This document shows, one piece after another, positions 1 through 9,038 of a stretch of 64,000 nucleotides of DNA. Source of the DNA: Polaribacter sp. BM10 (lineage in GTDB: Bacteria; Bacteroidota; Bacteroidia; Flavobacteriales; Flavobacteriaceae); assembly GCF_002005425.1 (NCBI RefSeq), contig NZ_CP019704.1:992001-1056000 (forward strand). The letters run 5' to 3'. A program made the translations under genes and the position numbers. Every line of letters starts with the position of its first letter. Position 1 is the stretch's first letter. The notes beneath the pieces were generated by a model. The model worked only from the letters and a program-made list of their open reading frames with translations. It was not told where the DNA came from and searched no databases.

Positions 1-985
1 AAATTCTTACTATCACTAAGAATAAACTTATTAGTAATGGTCCAAAAATTAAACCAATAAATCCGAATAAAGGCACACCAACAATAACACCAATTAATGT
101 AATTAACGGATGTACATTATCTAATTTCTTTAAAACAAACAGCCTTATAATATTATCTGTAGAACCTACTACAACTAAACCGTAAATTAGAATTCCCCAA
201 GCTGCAAAATTGTTTCCAGTAGAAATTGTTAAAATAAAAACGGGTAAGATTCCTATAAGAGTTCCCACAAACGGAATCATAGAACCTACAGTAACAATTA
301 TAAACCAAAAAAAAGGATCGTTAATATCAAATATTAAGAAACCAATTAAAGCAATTATACCTTGACCAATGGCAACTAACGGAATACCAATTGCATTAGA
401 ACGAACCATTGCTTGAGATTCTTCACCAATAATTTTTAAATTCTTATCACTTATTGGTATATATTGATACAAAGAATTTCTAAGTTCTGATCTATTGGTA
501 AACATATAATACAACATAAAATACATGATACCAATTGCTATAAAAATATTAAATGTTCCGCCTGCAAAACCTTCTAAATTGCTTGTAACCCAAGTAGAAA
601 CTTCAGACACATTAATTTTTTCAGCTAAATCATAACCAAATCTATTTTCTATTTTACCAAATATATCTTTTAGGGCTTGTGTAACTTCTGCAGAATTTTT
701 AACCGCATCACCTATTTTACTGCCCAACATCATTAATAAACCTGTTACCGGTAATAAAATGCATATAAATGATATCAACATTAAAAATATAGCTGCTACA
801 TCTGGATGCCATTTTCTTTTTACTAAAATAATCATCCATTTTCTTAGCAAGACATACACAGTTATAGCCCCTAAAACGCCCGATAAATAAGGCATCATTT
901 CCTTAAAAATTAAAATACCAATAACTAATATTAGTAATAAAACAAATACTTGTCTTATGGTTTTGGGTGCAATTGTATCATTCAT
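1..985 (-). CDS. AI-2E family transporter (partial, C-terminal end cut by window edge)
   Basis: Reading the minus strand from the ATG at 985 gives an open frame of at least 328 codons starting MNDTIAPKTIRQVFVLLL and still open at base 1. It is strongly hydrophobic with about seven or eight predicted membrane spans. The C-terminal part contains an IPFVGTLIG-like segment and a GPLLISLFL-like segment, as in the AI-2E/PerM permease family (PF01594). Members are polytopic inner-membrane proteins; substrates are mostly unproven. The stop codon lies outside the window. It is divergent from the membrane gene at 1105, with about 120 bp between them for both promoters. Confidence 0.8.
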   Translation of the reverse strand, partial: MNDTIAPKTIRQVFVLLLILVIGILIFKEMMPYLSGVLGAITVYVLLRKWMIILVKRKWHPDVAAIFLMLISFICILLPVTGLLMMLGSKIGDAVKNSAEVTQALKDIFGKIENRFGYDLAEKINVSEVSTWVTSNLEGFAGGTFNIFIAIGIMYFMLYYMFTNRSELRNSLYQYIPISDKNLKIIGEESQAMVRSNAIGIPLVAIGQGIIALIGFLIFDINDPFFWFIIVTVGSMIPFVGTLIGILPVFILTISTGNNFAAWGILIYGLVVVGSTDNIIRLFVLKKLDNVHPLITLIGVIVGVPLFGFIGLIFGPLLISLFLVIVRI

Positions 986-1104
986 AAAATAGATTTTATG
1001 CAATTTATTAAATTATAAATCTATATATTGTAAAAATCAATTATAAATTTAACTCATTTAAACCTCATAATATAGAGGTAACAAAATTATATTAAGTACG
1101 TTTT

Positions 1105-1806
1105 ATGGATTTCTTTTTGAAGGAAAACAATGATTTTACACCTTTTACAAATCAACACTTAAGTGTAGTCGCTTGTTTAATTGTTTTTGGATATCTTTTA
1201 CTTTTATTTGCAAAAAATCAATCTAAAAGAAAACAAATATTAATAGGAAATATATTTGCTTTCAGTCTTTCTTTTACCGTAATATTAGGTACAATTATAA
1301 ACTTTTATACAGGAAACTTTAATTATCAAAAAGACTTACCATTGCATTTGTGTAGTTTTATGGCAATTATTATCCCTGTTCTGTCACTTACTAGAAAGCT
1401 TATATATTATGAAATTCTTCTATTTTTAGTCTTTGCAGGAACTTTACAGTCTTTAATAACACCAGACGAAAGTAATTATTTAAATTTTAAGTTTTTTAGA
1501 TATTGGTTTGTACACGCAGGACTAATCATTTTTATGCTATATGCAACGTTTATATATAAAATGAGACCAACTATAAAAAGTGTAGCAAAATCATTTTTAG
1601 CAATGCAAATTTATATGATAATTATGTTTGTGTTAAATTATTTCTTAGGTTCTAACTATTTTTACACCAATAGAAAACCAGATGCTGCAACCTTATTAGA
1701 TTTATTCGGCGAGTGGCCAAAATACATTTTTGTAGTAGAGATTATAGTAATTCCTTACTTTTTACTAATTTATTTACCTTTTTATATCGCAAAAAAAAGG
1801 TCTTAA
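1105..1806 (+). CDS. TIGR02206/YwaF-like membrane protein
   Basis: A 233-residue integral membrane protein with about six or seven hydrophobic spans. The spacing of the spans, the PLHLCSF segment in the middle (residues 78-84) and the HAGLI segment near residue 137 fit the TIGR02206/YwaF family, whose function is not known. Its stop codon overlaps the stop of the convergent cupin gene by four bases, so there is no room for a terminator between the two. The family call is from pattern recognition and moderately sure; no function is claimed. Confidence 0.65.
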   Translation: MDFFLKENNDFTPFTNQHLSVVACLIVFGYLLLLFAKNQSKRKQILIGNIFAFSLSFTVILGTIINFYTGNFNYQKDLPLHLCSFMAIIIPVLSLTRKLIYYEILLFLVFAGTLQSLITPDESNYLNFKFFRYWFVHAGLIIFMLYATFIYKMRPTIKSVAKSFLAMQIYMIIMFVLNYFLGSNYFYTNRKPDAATLLDLFGEWPKYIFVVEIIVIPYFLLIYLPFYIAKKRS

Positions 1807-2168
1807 TTTTCTTCTCGATTTACTAAATCGATAGAAAATGCAGGTAAACAAACTGCAAGATATTCACAAGGTTCGTCAAAAGGATTTGAATATTGCACTC
1901 TAGTATTTTTTTCAATTTTAATAGACTCGCCTGTTTTTAAAATAACAGTTTCTCCATCTATAATAAATTGCTTTTTACCTTTAATAATATAAGTGTATTC
2001 GTCAAATTCTGGTGTTTGAAATGGCTCACTCCATTTAGATGGCGCAACCATATGTGCAATACTTATTTGAGAATTACCATCAGTTGCATTACCAAAATGC
2101 TCTTCTATTAATTTACCATCTGTTGTTGGTACAACAAAAGGAGATTTCTGAATTGTATATTTTTTCAT
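1803..2168 (-). CDS. Small single-domain cupin protein
   Basis: A 121-residue protein that looks like one cupin barrel. Residues about 45-110 carry the EFDEYTYIIKGK...GESIKIEKNTRVQYSNP pattern typical of the two conserved cupin motifs. The usual metal-binding histidines are mostly absent (there is an H at 39), so catalytic activity is uncertain and it may be a sensor or binding protein. It follows the hypothetical gene at 2169-2558 with no gap, which suggests co-transcription with it and with the lipoprotein gene 2565-3131. Confidence 0.7.
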   Translation of the reverse strand: MKKYTIQKSPFVVPTTDGKLIEEHFGNATDGNSQISIAHMVAPSKWSEPFQTPEFDEYTYIIKGKKQFIIDGETVILKTGESIKIEKNTRVQYSNPFDEPCEYLAVCLPAFSIDLVNREEN

Positions 2169-2558
2169 TTAATAAACGATGTTAAATTCTCTTCTTATAA
2201 TTTGTTCTTTTCTATTAAGACTATCGTATTTATTTTCTTCAAAATAATAAGAAACAGCTTTTTTTAAAGTTTCTGAATCTAGTAAATAATTTGATAATGT
2301 AGAAAGTTTAAAATTTGATCTATTATTTGCACCGATAACTAATCTTAAAGAATTTAGTAAAGATTTATCATCTAGCAAGCAACCAATAATACCTATAGAC
2401 TCGTGTTCTGAAACATGACATTCATTTAAAACACCTCTTTCTATCTCGTTAATTTTAATATCATTATCAAGATAATATTGAAGAATAATTCTTCTTTCGA
2501 ATTCAGAATTTGGTCTTAAAATTGAATCTTTGCTATTTTCTATAGAATACGTGCTCAT
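2169..2558 (-). CDS. Hypothetical protein, 129 aa
   Basis: I do not recognise this gene. It encodes 129 mostly polar residues, predicted helical, with no signal peptide or membrane span. Two cysteines (in NECHVSEH and IIGCLLDD) lie close together, and the C-terminus is basic. It sits in a tight minus-strand run, 6 bp after the lipoprotein gene and directly abutting the cupin gene, which argues that it is a real translated gene. Confidence 0.6.
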   Translation of the reverse strand: MSTYSIENSKDSILRPNSEFERRIILQYYLDNDIKINEIERGVLNECHVSEHESIGIIGCLLDDKSLLNSLRLVIGANNRSNFKLSTLSNYLLDSETLKKAVSYYFEENKYDSLNRKEQIIRREFNIVY

Positions 2559-2564
2559 ATTCTA

Positions 2565-3131
2565 TTAATTAAACCAAACAATAAAAGATTTCATTTTTGC
2601 TAAATCAGGAATTTGTTCTAAAGTTACATTTTGAGTAGAAAAATCTTTTAACCCTAATTCTTCTTTGTCGATTCCTATTGTTGCGTTTAAATCATCAATA
2701 AATAATGTTGCAGTAGAAAAAGTAGACTCTACTCTATTGATGTTATTATTTAAGTTTATTTCAGAAAAACTAGAATTAATATTGATACCAGATTCAGTAG
2801 CATATCTTGAGTCATGAATTTCGATACTTTTAATTGTAGATACAGAATCTAATTGTTCTTTAGGTACAATTGTTAGTTTTAACTTCCCTCCTTTTTCATA
2901 TATCAAATATTCGTCATCATCTTGAAAATAATTATCACCTAAAGCCCCTTCACTTAAATTTTTAACAATAGAATCATTTTCAAAAATTTCATCTAACTCT
3001 TCAATAGTTGTTTTTGGTGTTAAATGACCTACTTTACCTTTTTCTATTGTAAATTTACCTCCATCGCCACAACTAATTACTAAAAGTGAACATGCAATTA
3101 TTACTATTGATAATATATTTTTTTTAATCAT
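2565..3131 (-). CDS. Hypothetical lipoprotein, 188 aa
   Basis: The N-terminus is a lipoprotein signal peptide: a lysine pair, a hydrophobic stretch and a lipobox ending LVISC at residue 21. The mature part is acidic and has no domain that I recognise; it repeats the phrase IEELDEIFEND near residue 45 and has an alternating beta pattern later. Probably exported and anchored in the outer or inner membrane. It is the first gene of a minus-strand run continuing into the 129-aa protein and the cupin. Confidence 0.65.
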   Translation of the reverse strand: MIKKNILSIVIIACSLLVISCGDGGKFTIEKGKVGHLTPKTTIEELDEIFENDSIVKNLSEGALGDNYFQDDDEYLIYEKGGKLKLTIVPKEQLDSVSTIKSIEIHDSRYATESGININSSFSEINLNNNINRVESTFSTATLFIDDLNATIGIDKEELGLKDFSTQNVTLEQIPDLAKMKSFIVWFN

Positions 3132-3174
3132 ACTTGGTAGTTTATACGTTTATAACGTGCTATATCTATTTTTG

Positions 3175-4746
3175 TTATTTTAAAACTTTTTTTAATATTC
3201 CGAAGGCTGCTCTTATAAAGGTTGCACTTGTAAGTACTTTTACAATTGGGTTTTGAGCTGTACTTCTTCTTCTAGAATAACTTCTAGAGGCTTTTTCTTC
3301 TCTTTTTCTTTCTCGTTCTTTTTCTTTCGCTAGTTTTTCTCTTTCCTTCTTTTCTTCAGCTTCTTTAATTGCTTTTGCTTCAGCTAAATTAACTTTTTCA
3401 ATTTTAGAGTTTAGCAACTCATAAGCGCTTTCTCTATCTAAATTTTCATTGTATTTATAAAAAAGTCTCGAATTATTAATAACACTTTTAAGCTCTTTGG
3501 GTGTTAAAACATCCATTCTACTCATTGGTGCTCTTAACATTGTTCTAGCCAATGGTGTTGGTATTCCTTTTTCGTTTAAAACAGAAACAAAAGCTTCACC
3601 AATACCTAATTGAGTTAATACTTCTTTCGTATCGTAATATTCTGAATCTGGATAATTCTCTGCAGCCAATTTTATTGCTTTTCTGTCTTTAGCAGTAAAC
3701 GCTCTTAATGCATGCTGAATTTTTAAACCCAATTGTGCTAAAATATCTTCTGGTACATCTTTAGGGTTTTGCGTTACAAAATACAAACCTATACCTTTAG
3801 AACGAATCAATTTTACAATACTTTCTATTTGATTAAGCAATGCTTTAGAAGCTTCTTCAAAAACTAAATGTGCTTCATCAATAAAAATAACCAATTCTGG
3901 TCTTCCTGAATCTCCTTGCTCTGGAAAAGTTTCATAAACTTCTGCCAATAATTGCAACATAAATGTAGAAAACATCTTTGGTTTATCTTGAATATCCGTT
4001 AAACGTAAAACAGAAATAATTCCTTTTCCGTCTTCATCTATTCTTGTTAAATCTTCTACATCAAAAGATTTTTCTCCAAAAAACAAATCGCCACCTTGTT
4101 GTTCTATTTCTACAATCTTACGCAAAATTGCACCTGTACTTGCAGTAGAAATTCGACCATATTCTGCTTGAATTTCTTCTTTACCTTCTTGCGTTACAAA
4201 TTGTAATACCTTTTTAAAATCTTTAATATCTAACAACGGATATTTATTGTCATCACAATATTTAAAAATTATAGATACAATTCCGCTTTGAGTTTCTGTT
4301 AAATCTAAAATTCTAGATAACAAAACTGGTCCAAATTCTGATATTGTTGCACGCAACCTTGTACCATCTTGTTCAGATATCGTTAGAACTTCTATAGGAA
4401 ATTTTTGAGCAGTAAATTCAAATCCAATTTTTGCATGACGTTCGTCTATTTTTGCATGTCCTGGGCTTGGTTGTGCTAAACCAGAAAGGTCTCCTTTTAT
4501 ATCCATTAATAAAACCGGAATTCCTTTTTCTGAAAGGTTTTCTGCTAAAACTTGTAAAGTTTTGGTTTTTCCGGTTCCTGTTGCACCAGCAATTAAACCG
4601 TGCCTATTTAAAGTTTTTAAAGGAACTTTAACAATGGCGTTTGTTATGGTTTCTTCACCTAACATTGCAGCGCCTAACTCAATAGACTCACCTTTAGTTT
4701 TGTAGCCATTATTAATGTATTCAAAAAATTCTTCCTTTTGACTCAT
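3175..4746 (-). CDS. HerA-like ATPase, DUF853 (YjgR) family
   Basis: A 523-residue P-loop ATPase. The Walker A motif GATGTGKT is at residues 54-61, and the Walker B motif VIFIDEAH is near 286-293. Arrangement and length match the DUF853 branch of the HerA/FtsK-like helicases (E. coli YjgR), whose biological role is unsettled. Residues about 445-490 are a highly charged Lys/Glu coiled-coil-like linker. A basic Arg/Ser stretch (RSYSRRRS) and a hydrophobic-basic tail follow, possibly for membrane or nucleic acid contact. Monocistronic by position: 43 bp separate it from the downstream lipoprotein gene. Confidence 0.88.
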   Translation of the reverse strand: MSQKEEFFEYINNGYKTKGESIELGAAMLGEETITNAIVKVPLKTLNRHGLIAGATGTGKTKTLQVLAENLSEKGIPVLLMDIKGDLSGLAQPSPGHAKIDERHAKIGFEFTAQKFPIEVLTISEQDGTRLRATISEFGPVLLSRILDLTETQSGIVSIIFKYCDDNKYPLLDIKDFKKVLQFVTQEGKEEIQAEYGRISTASTGAILRKIVEIEQQGGDLFFGEKSFDVEDLTRIDEDGKGIISVLRLTDIQDKPKMFSTFMLQLLAEVYETFPEQGDSGRPELVIFIDEAHLVFEEASKALLNQIESIVKLIRSKGIGLYFVTQNPKDVPEDILAQLGLKIQHALRAFTAKDRKAIKLAAENYPDSEYYDTKEVLTQLGIGEAFVSVLNEKGIPTPLARTMLRAPMSRMDVLTPKELKSVINNSRLFYKYNENLDRESAYELLNSKIEKVNLAEAKAIKEAEEKKEREKLAKEKERERKREEKASRSYSRRRSTAQNPIVKVLTSATFIRAAFGILKKVLK

Positions 4747-4815
4747 CTTCGTAAATTTTGATAAAAATAATCAAACTTTAACATTTAAGAAATTATTTGA
4801 AGAGTTTTGTTCCTT

Positions 4816-5817
4816 CTAATTAGAAAAATATTCCGGAATTAAACTTTTAAGTTTTACCAATGTTTCTTCTACAGACAATTCACTCATTCCGCCAGCTGCA
4901 TTTGCATGACCACCACCATTAAAATGTTCTTTAGCTAGAACGTTTACAGGATTTTCTGCTCCTTTAGATCGAAAAGAAATTTTCATAATTCCGTCTCTTT
5001 CTGTAAATACAATTGCGGCTTTCATGCCTTTTATTGATAAAACTAAATTTGCCAAATTATCGGTATCTCCTTTAACATATTTATATTTTGCCAATTCTTC
5101 TTTAGACAAAGAAATTATAGCAACATTATAATCATATAAAACCTCTAACTTTTCGCTCATTGCAAAACCTTGCAAGCGCAAGCGAGTTTCTGTATTATTA
5201 TCACTCAATTTTTCGTGAATTAAATGATGCTCTACACCTGCAGCTAATAATTTAGCCAAAACCTCATGCGTTCTTGGTTTTACAGAATTAAATCTAAAAC
5301 TACCGGTATCTGTTAAAATACCTAAATACAACGGAGTACCTATTTTAGCGTCTAATACATCTAAATTATCAGACTGCTCTATTAAATCTACAATTAATTG
5401 TGATGTTGATGATGCTGTTGTTTCAGAAACAATAATATCAGGAAAATCTTCTGGATTTAAATGATGATCTATCATTATTTTCTTAGCAGTAGAAGCTGCC
5501 AACAAAGATTCCATTTCTGGCCCTACTCTACTAATTGCATTGTAGTCTAAACAAAAAATTAAATCTGCTTTACTTATTTTATTTGTAACTTCTTCAGGAT
5601 TTTCATCCATTAAAACTATTAAAGATGTATCTAACCAATGTAAAAATTCTGGTGCTTTATCGGGATGGCAAATTACTGCAGATTTACCCAATTTCTCTAT
5701 AAAATGAAGTAATCCTAAAGATGAACCTACAGAATCTCCATCTGCAGATTTATGAGCTGTTATTACGATGTTAGTAGCTGCTAATATTTCAGCTTCAATT
5801 TTCTTATAAATATTCAT
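4816..5817 (-). CDS. nrnA: DHH-family phosphoesterase, NrnA-like oligoribonuclease/pAp phosphatase
   Basis: A 333-residue protein with the DHH-DHHA1 layout. The first metal motif is HKSADGDSVGS (22-32), DHH is at residues 117-119, and the C-terminal substrate motif GGGHANAAGG is at about 301-310. NrnA enzymes degrade nanoRNA (2-5 nt) and dephosphorylate 3'-phosphoadenosine 5'-phosphate. The length and both motif sets match the NrnA/YtqI type rather than RecJ or soluble pyrophosphatase. An 8-bp-arm inverted repeat (5831-5855) lies just upstream of its start. Confidence 0.88.
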   Translation of the reverse strand: MNIYKKIEAEILAATNIVITAHKSADGDSVGSSLGLLHFIEKLGKSAVICHPDKAPEFLHWLDTSLIVLMDENPEEVTNKISKADLIFCLDYNAISRVGPEMESLLAASTAKKIMIDHHLNPEDFPDIIVSETTASSTSQLIVDLIEQSDNLDVLDAKIGTPLYLGILTDTGSFRFNSVKPRTHEVLAKLLAAGVEHHLIHEKLSDNNTETRLRLQGFAMSEKLEVLYDYNVAIISLSKEELAKYKYVKGDTDNLANLVLSIKGMKAAIVFTERDGIMKISFRSKGAENPVNVLAKEHFNGGGHANAAGGMSELSVEETLVKLKSLIPEYFSN

Positions 5818-5830
5818 GAAAATTATTTTT

Positions 5831-5855
5831 ATAATTACTTTAGAAGTGTAATTAT
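5831..5855 (-). promoter_or_regulatory. Inverted repeat in the 5' region of nrnA
   Basis: ATAATTAC (5831-5838) and GTAATTAT (5848-5855) form perfect 8-bp arms around a 9-base centre, 14 bp before the nrnA ATG. It could be an operator or a 5'-UTR hairpin. AT-rich, so chance is possible. Confidence 0.3.
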
Positions 5856-5876
5856 TTTAAAGTTCGCGAAGTTAGG

Positions 5877-5901
5877 ATTATTATTGAAGTGAAATAATAA
5901 T
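5877..5901. repeat. AT-rich inverted repeat downstream of the LytTR gene
   Basis: ATTATTAT (5877-5884) and ATAATAAT (5894-5901) are perfect 8-bp arms with a 9-base loop. It lies 14 bp beyond the stop of the LytTR gene (minus strand), where a terminator is expected, but it lacks a clear U-tract. Confidence 0.3.
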
Positions 5902-5914
5902 TTCAATTTAAAAA

Positions 5915-6655
5915 TTAATCAATCCAATTTTTAAAATCTTTTACTCGTTCTCTACTTACAATAATTTCGGATTCATTATAAGAATTTAAAATTAACTTTA
6001 AACGAGAATTAGAATACGCAATGATATCTTTTATAGCGTTAATATGCACAATAAAAGTTCTGTTTACTCTAAAAAATTTTTCTGGATTTAGAATATTTTC
6101 TAAACTTGATAATGAGTAATTAATTATATAATTTAAATTAGAAGTTTTTAAATATGTTGCATTTTCTAAACTATAGAAAAAAGATATTCTATCGATTTCA
6201 ATTATTTTAATCTTTTTACCAACTTTTACAGTAAAAGATTCTTTAAAATTATCAATCTTAAAATTACTAACTAACTTTTTAAATTTTTCTAAGTCGATAT
6301 CTTTTTGATGAATTTCTTTAACTTTCTCGATTGCATTAGAAAGTTTTAGTCTATTAATTGGTTTTAGTAAATAAGAAATACTATTGTAATCAAAAGCTTT
6401 TAAACTATAGTTACTAAATGCGGTTGTAAAGATTATTTTAGAAGTAATATCTATTTGTTTAAAAATATCAAAACACAATCCGTCAGAAAGTTGAATATCT
6501 AGAAAAATAATATCTGGCTGTTTATTATTTTGAAACCAGTTTATAGAAGATTTTACTGATGTTAATACTGATAAAATTTCAACATCAAAATCTTTTAAAA
6601 TTCTCTCTAATCTTCTTGCTGATGGCAATTCGTCTTCTATAATTAAGGCTTTCAT
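5915..6655 (-). CDS. LytTR-type response regulator
   Basis: A 246-residue regulator. The N-terminal receiver domain (1-115) has the acidic pair ED at 7-8, the phospho-acceptor Asp in IIFLDIQLSDG (about 52), the Thr in IIFTTAF and the Lys in YLLKPI. The C-terminal LytTR DNA-binding domain (about 140-246) has the FFRVNRTFIVH signature. Its start overlaps the stop of the histidine kinase gene upstream (TAATG), so the two form a pair, probably two-component partners. The last ~50 residues are nearly identical to the paralogue at 8243-8998, far more than the rest of the protein. Confidence 0.9.
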   Translation of the reverse strand: MKALIIEDELPSARRLERILKDFDVEILSVLTSVKSSINWFQNNKQPDIIFLDIQLSDGLCFDIFKQIDITSKIIFTTAFSNYSLKAFDYNSISYLLKPINRLKLSNAIEKVKEIHQKDIDLEKFKKLVSNFKIDNFKESFTVKVGKKIKIIEIDRISFFYSLENATYLKTSNLNYIINYSLSSLENILNPEKFFRVNRTFIVHINAIKDIIAYSNSRLKLILNSYNESEIIVSRERVKDFKNWID

Positions 6656-8052
6656 TAAACGGTTTCTAAAATTGGCAATTGAATAACAAAATGTGTTTCA
6701 GATTTTTTTATAATTACTTTATCATCTGTAAAATAAGCAATTCTTTGTATTATATTTTCTATTCCTTTTTTTGAATTTTCTATCTTTACTGATTTTGGAA
6801 TCTTATTATTTTCTACAATTAAATAATTTTCTTCGGATGTAATTTTTACATCAACAATATTATTTTCATTTATAATATTATGTTTTACAACATTCTCTAA
6901 AACTTGTTGTAAAATCGTTGAAACAATATATTTATCATTTACACTTTCATCAACAGAAATTAAATAATTAAAGCCGATTTCAAAACGTTCTTTTAACAAT
7001 TCTAAATAGCTTTTGGCAAACTCAATTTCATCTTTTACTAAAACTACATCTTGTTTTTCTTGTTCTAAAAAATAACGATATATATTTGATAAATTCTCTG
7101 AAAATGAAACGGCCTTTGTTGGATTTTCTTCAATTAAACTGGTTAAAACATTAATATTATTAAACAAAAAATGTGGACTGATTTGATTTTTTAATTGCTG
7201 ATAGTTTAATTGTGATTCTATAGATTGTTGAATTAAGAAAGTTTTTTCTTGTTTTGAAACAAGTTTCAGAAAATACAAATGAGTTAATAGCACTATACAC
7301 AAGTAATAAGGTGAAAATAAGGCTATTGACAATAATATGTTTAAATAAAGCCTATTAGAAAAAGTAATCTCATATGTTCTAGTCATTAAAGGCAGAGTCG
7401 TAAGAAAATCAAATAAAAGTATAACCAACAAGTACAAAATAATAATTTTAAATAAATTATTGCTTTGAAAGTTATTTAAAAAAGTAATAGTTAAAAAAGC
7501 GAAAAGTAAACCAAATGGAAATAATGTTGTCCAAACAAAAATCAATTTTGTAAAACTAGCAGAACCTAATATTATTAAAATACTATATATAATTGTTGTA
7601 GTTAGAGCTATTATTAAAATCTTCTTAATTGAATAACTAACTTTTAAGAATAACTTTACATTTTTATCAGCATATTTCGATTTAATCAATAACAAAAAAT
7701 TAAATAATAATGAGATAAAAAAACCAATTAAAGAGTTCATTAAAGTTGTAAATTCTAAAAAACTATAACTTTCTTTCAATAATATTTTCGAGAAATATAA
7801 ATAAATAGCTACAAAAACTAATCCAAAAGAAATTAATGGAGCTTTAATATAAAAATTGCTTTTTTGATTTTTTCTAAAAGTGAATATTGATATAGAAACT
7901 GGTAAGAAAATTATTATAAATGATGTAACATAAACTCTAAAAAAATCATCTTTTTCATAATTATTTAATGATTTCGAAATAATATGTGAACTTAAAATTA
8001 TAATTAAATAAACAACTAACGATACTAATATTAACCTTACTTTTCTTTTCAT
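6655..8052 (-). CDS. LytS/YpdA-type sensor histidine kinase
   Basis: A 465-residue membrane kinase. Residues 1-265 hold about eight hydrophobic spans with no extracellular sensor domain. The His_kinase (PF06580) phospho-acceptor motif QISPHFLFNN lies near 290-299, followed by the ATP-binding domain with the N-box LENVVKHNI and a G-box-like KGIENI. The kinase stop overlaps the start of the LytTR regulator (5915-6655), indicating translational coupling and a cognate pair. The signal is unknown. Confidence 0.88.
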   Translation of the reverse strand: MKRKVRLILVSLVVYLIIILSSHIISKSLNNYEKDDFFRVYVTSFIIIFLPVSISIFTFRKNQKSNFYIKAPLISFGLVFVAIYLYFSKILLKESYSFLEFTTLMNSLIGFFISLLFNFLLLIKSKYADKNVKLFLKVSYSIKKILIIALTTTIIYSILIILGSASFTKLIFVWTTLFPFGLLFAFLTITFLNNFQSNNLFKIIILYLLVILLFDFLTTLPLMTRTYEITFSNRLYLNILLSIALFSPYYLCIVLLTHLYFLKLVSKQEKTFLIQQSIESQLNYQQLKNQISPHFLFNNINVLTSLIEENPTKAVSFSENLSNIYRYFLEQEKQDVVLVKDEIEFAKSYLELLKERFEIGFNYLISVDESVNDKYIVSTILQQVLENVVKHNIINENNIVDVKITSEENYLIVENNKIPKSVKIENSKKGIENIIQRIAYFTDDKVIIKKSETHFVIQLPILETV

Positions 8053-8145
8053 AATTTCTAATTTTCATCAAAAATGGAATTTATCACTTTCAATAAAAAA
8101 AGAAATATAGTGAATTGTTGTTTTTAATTAGTGAGTTGTTAAATA

Positions 8146-8195
8146 CTTCTCGATACTTTTTTCTTCATTCTTCAGAAAAACATTCGAAGTGACAG
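8146..8195. repeat. Degenerate intergenic element (TTCTCGATAC...TTCGAAGTGAC)
   Basis: The gap between the kinase at 6655 and the regulator at 8243 contains a segment running from CTTCTCGATAC to TTCGAAGTGACAG. From memory, this pairing of phrases recurs in intergenic regions of flavobacterial genomes. I cannot confirm copy number from one window. Confidence 0.3.
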
Positions 8196-8210
8196 ACTTT
8201 TCTCCTTTTT

Positions 8211-8245
8211 AACTTTAAACTTTAAAATTTGAACTTTGAACTCTA
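8211..8245. repeat. Seven-base-period array, five units of AACTTTR type
   Basis: Five consecutive heptamers, AACTTTA AACTTTA AAATTTG AACTTTG AACTCTA, run from 8211 to 8245 and reach into the last codon of the regulator gene. Only a few positions deviate from AACTTTR. Two other arrays of the same period but different unit are in the leu operon gaps. Confidence 0.6.
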
Positions 8246-8998
8246 ATCAATCCAATTCTTAAAATCTTTTACTCGTTCTCTACTTACAATAATTTCGGAT
8301 TCATTATAAGAATTTAAAATTAACTTTAAACGCGAATTTGAATAGGCAATGATATCTTTAATCGAATTAATATTGATAATAAAAGTACGGTTTACTCTAA
8401 AAAACTTTTCTGAATCTAATTGCTCTTGCCAATTTTCTAAAGAGCCATCTAACAAATAATTTCTATTTTCTGAAGTATGAATATACGTAGCTTTATTTTC
8501 GCTATAAAAACATTCAACTTCATCAATATTAATAATTTTGATATGTTGCCCAACTTTGATTGAGATTCGTTTTTTAAATTTACGATCTACAGGATTTACC
8601 AAAAGTTTACGGATATCATCTAAGTTTACTTGAACGTCTGATTGCTTTGGTTGATTTTCTTTAAATTTATTTACAGCAATCTTTAATTCATCTTCATCTA
8701 AAGGTTTTAACAAATAATCTATACTATTTAATTTAAACGCTTTTAAAGCATATTCATCATAAGCCGTTGTAAAAATTATTGCAGACTTTACTTCTATTTC
8801 TTCAAAGATTTCAAAAGACAAACCGTCTGATAATTGAATATCTAAAAATATTAAATCTGGGTGCGTATTGTTTTGTAACCAACTTAAAGATTCTTCTACA
8901 GAATGTAACATTTGTTGTACTTCTATATCTAATTCTGCTAACATTCTGTTTAATCTTCTTGCAGCAGGTTTTTCATCTTCAATTATTAATACGTTCAT
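8243..8998 (-). CDS. LytTR-type response regulator (paralogue)
   Basis: A 251-residue regulator with a receiver domain (acidic pair ED 7-8, Asp in LIFLDIQLSDG, Lys in YLLKPL) and a C-terminal LytTR domain with FFRVNRTFIIN. It follows the string of 2TM-domain genes and the HK-2TM fusion on the same strand, so it is probably the output partner of that kinase. Its C-terminal coding sequence contains a 74-bp tract (8259-8332) identical to the neighbouring regulator gene, consistent with gene conversion. Confidence 0.9.
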   Translation of the reverse strand: MNVLIIEDEKPAARRLNRMLAELDIEVQQMLHSVEESLSWLQNNTHPDLIFLDIQLSDGLSFEIFEEIEVKSAIIFTTAYDEYALKAFKLNSIDYLLKPLDEDELKIAVNKFKENQPKQSDVQVNLDDIRKLLVNPVDRKFKKRISIKVGQHIKIINIDEVECFYSENKATYIHTSENRNYLLDGSLENWQEQLDSEKFFRVNRTFIININSIKDIIAYSNSRLKLILNSYNESEIIVSRERVKDFKNWID

Positions 8999-9038
8999 AG
9001 AAATTGTTTTCTTATTTACTTTTTTTGAATGAAATGTA

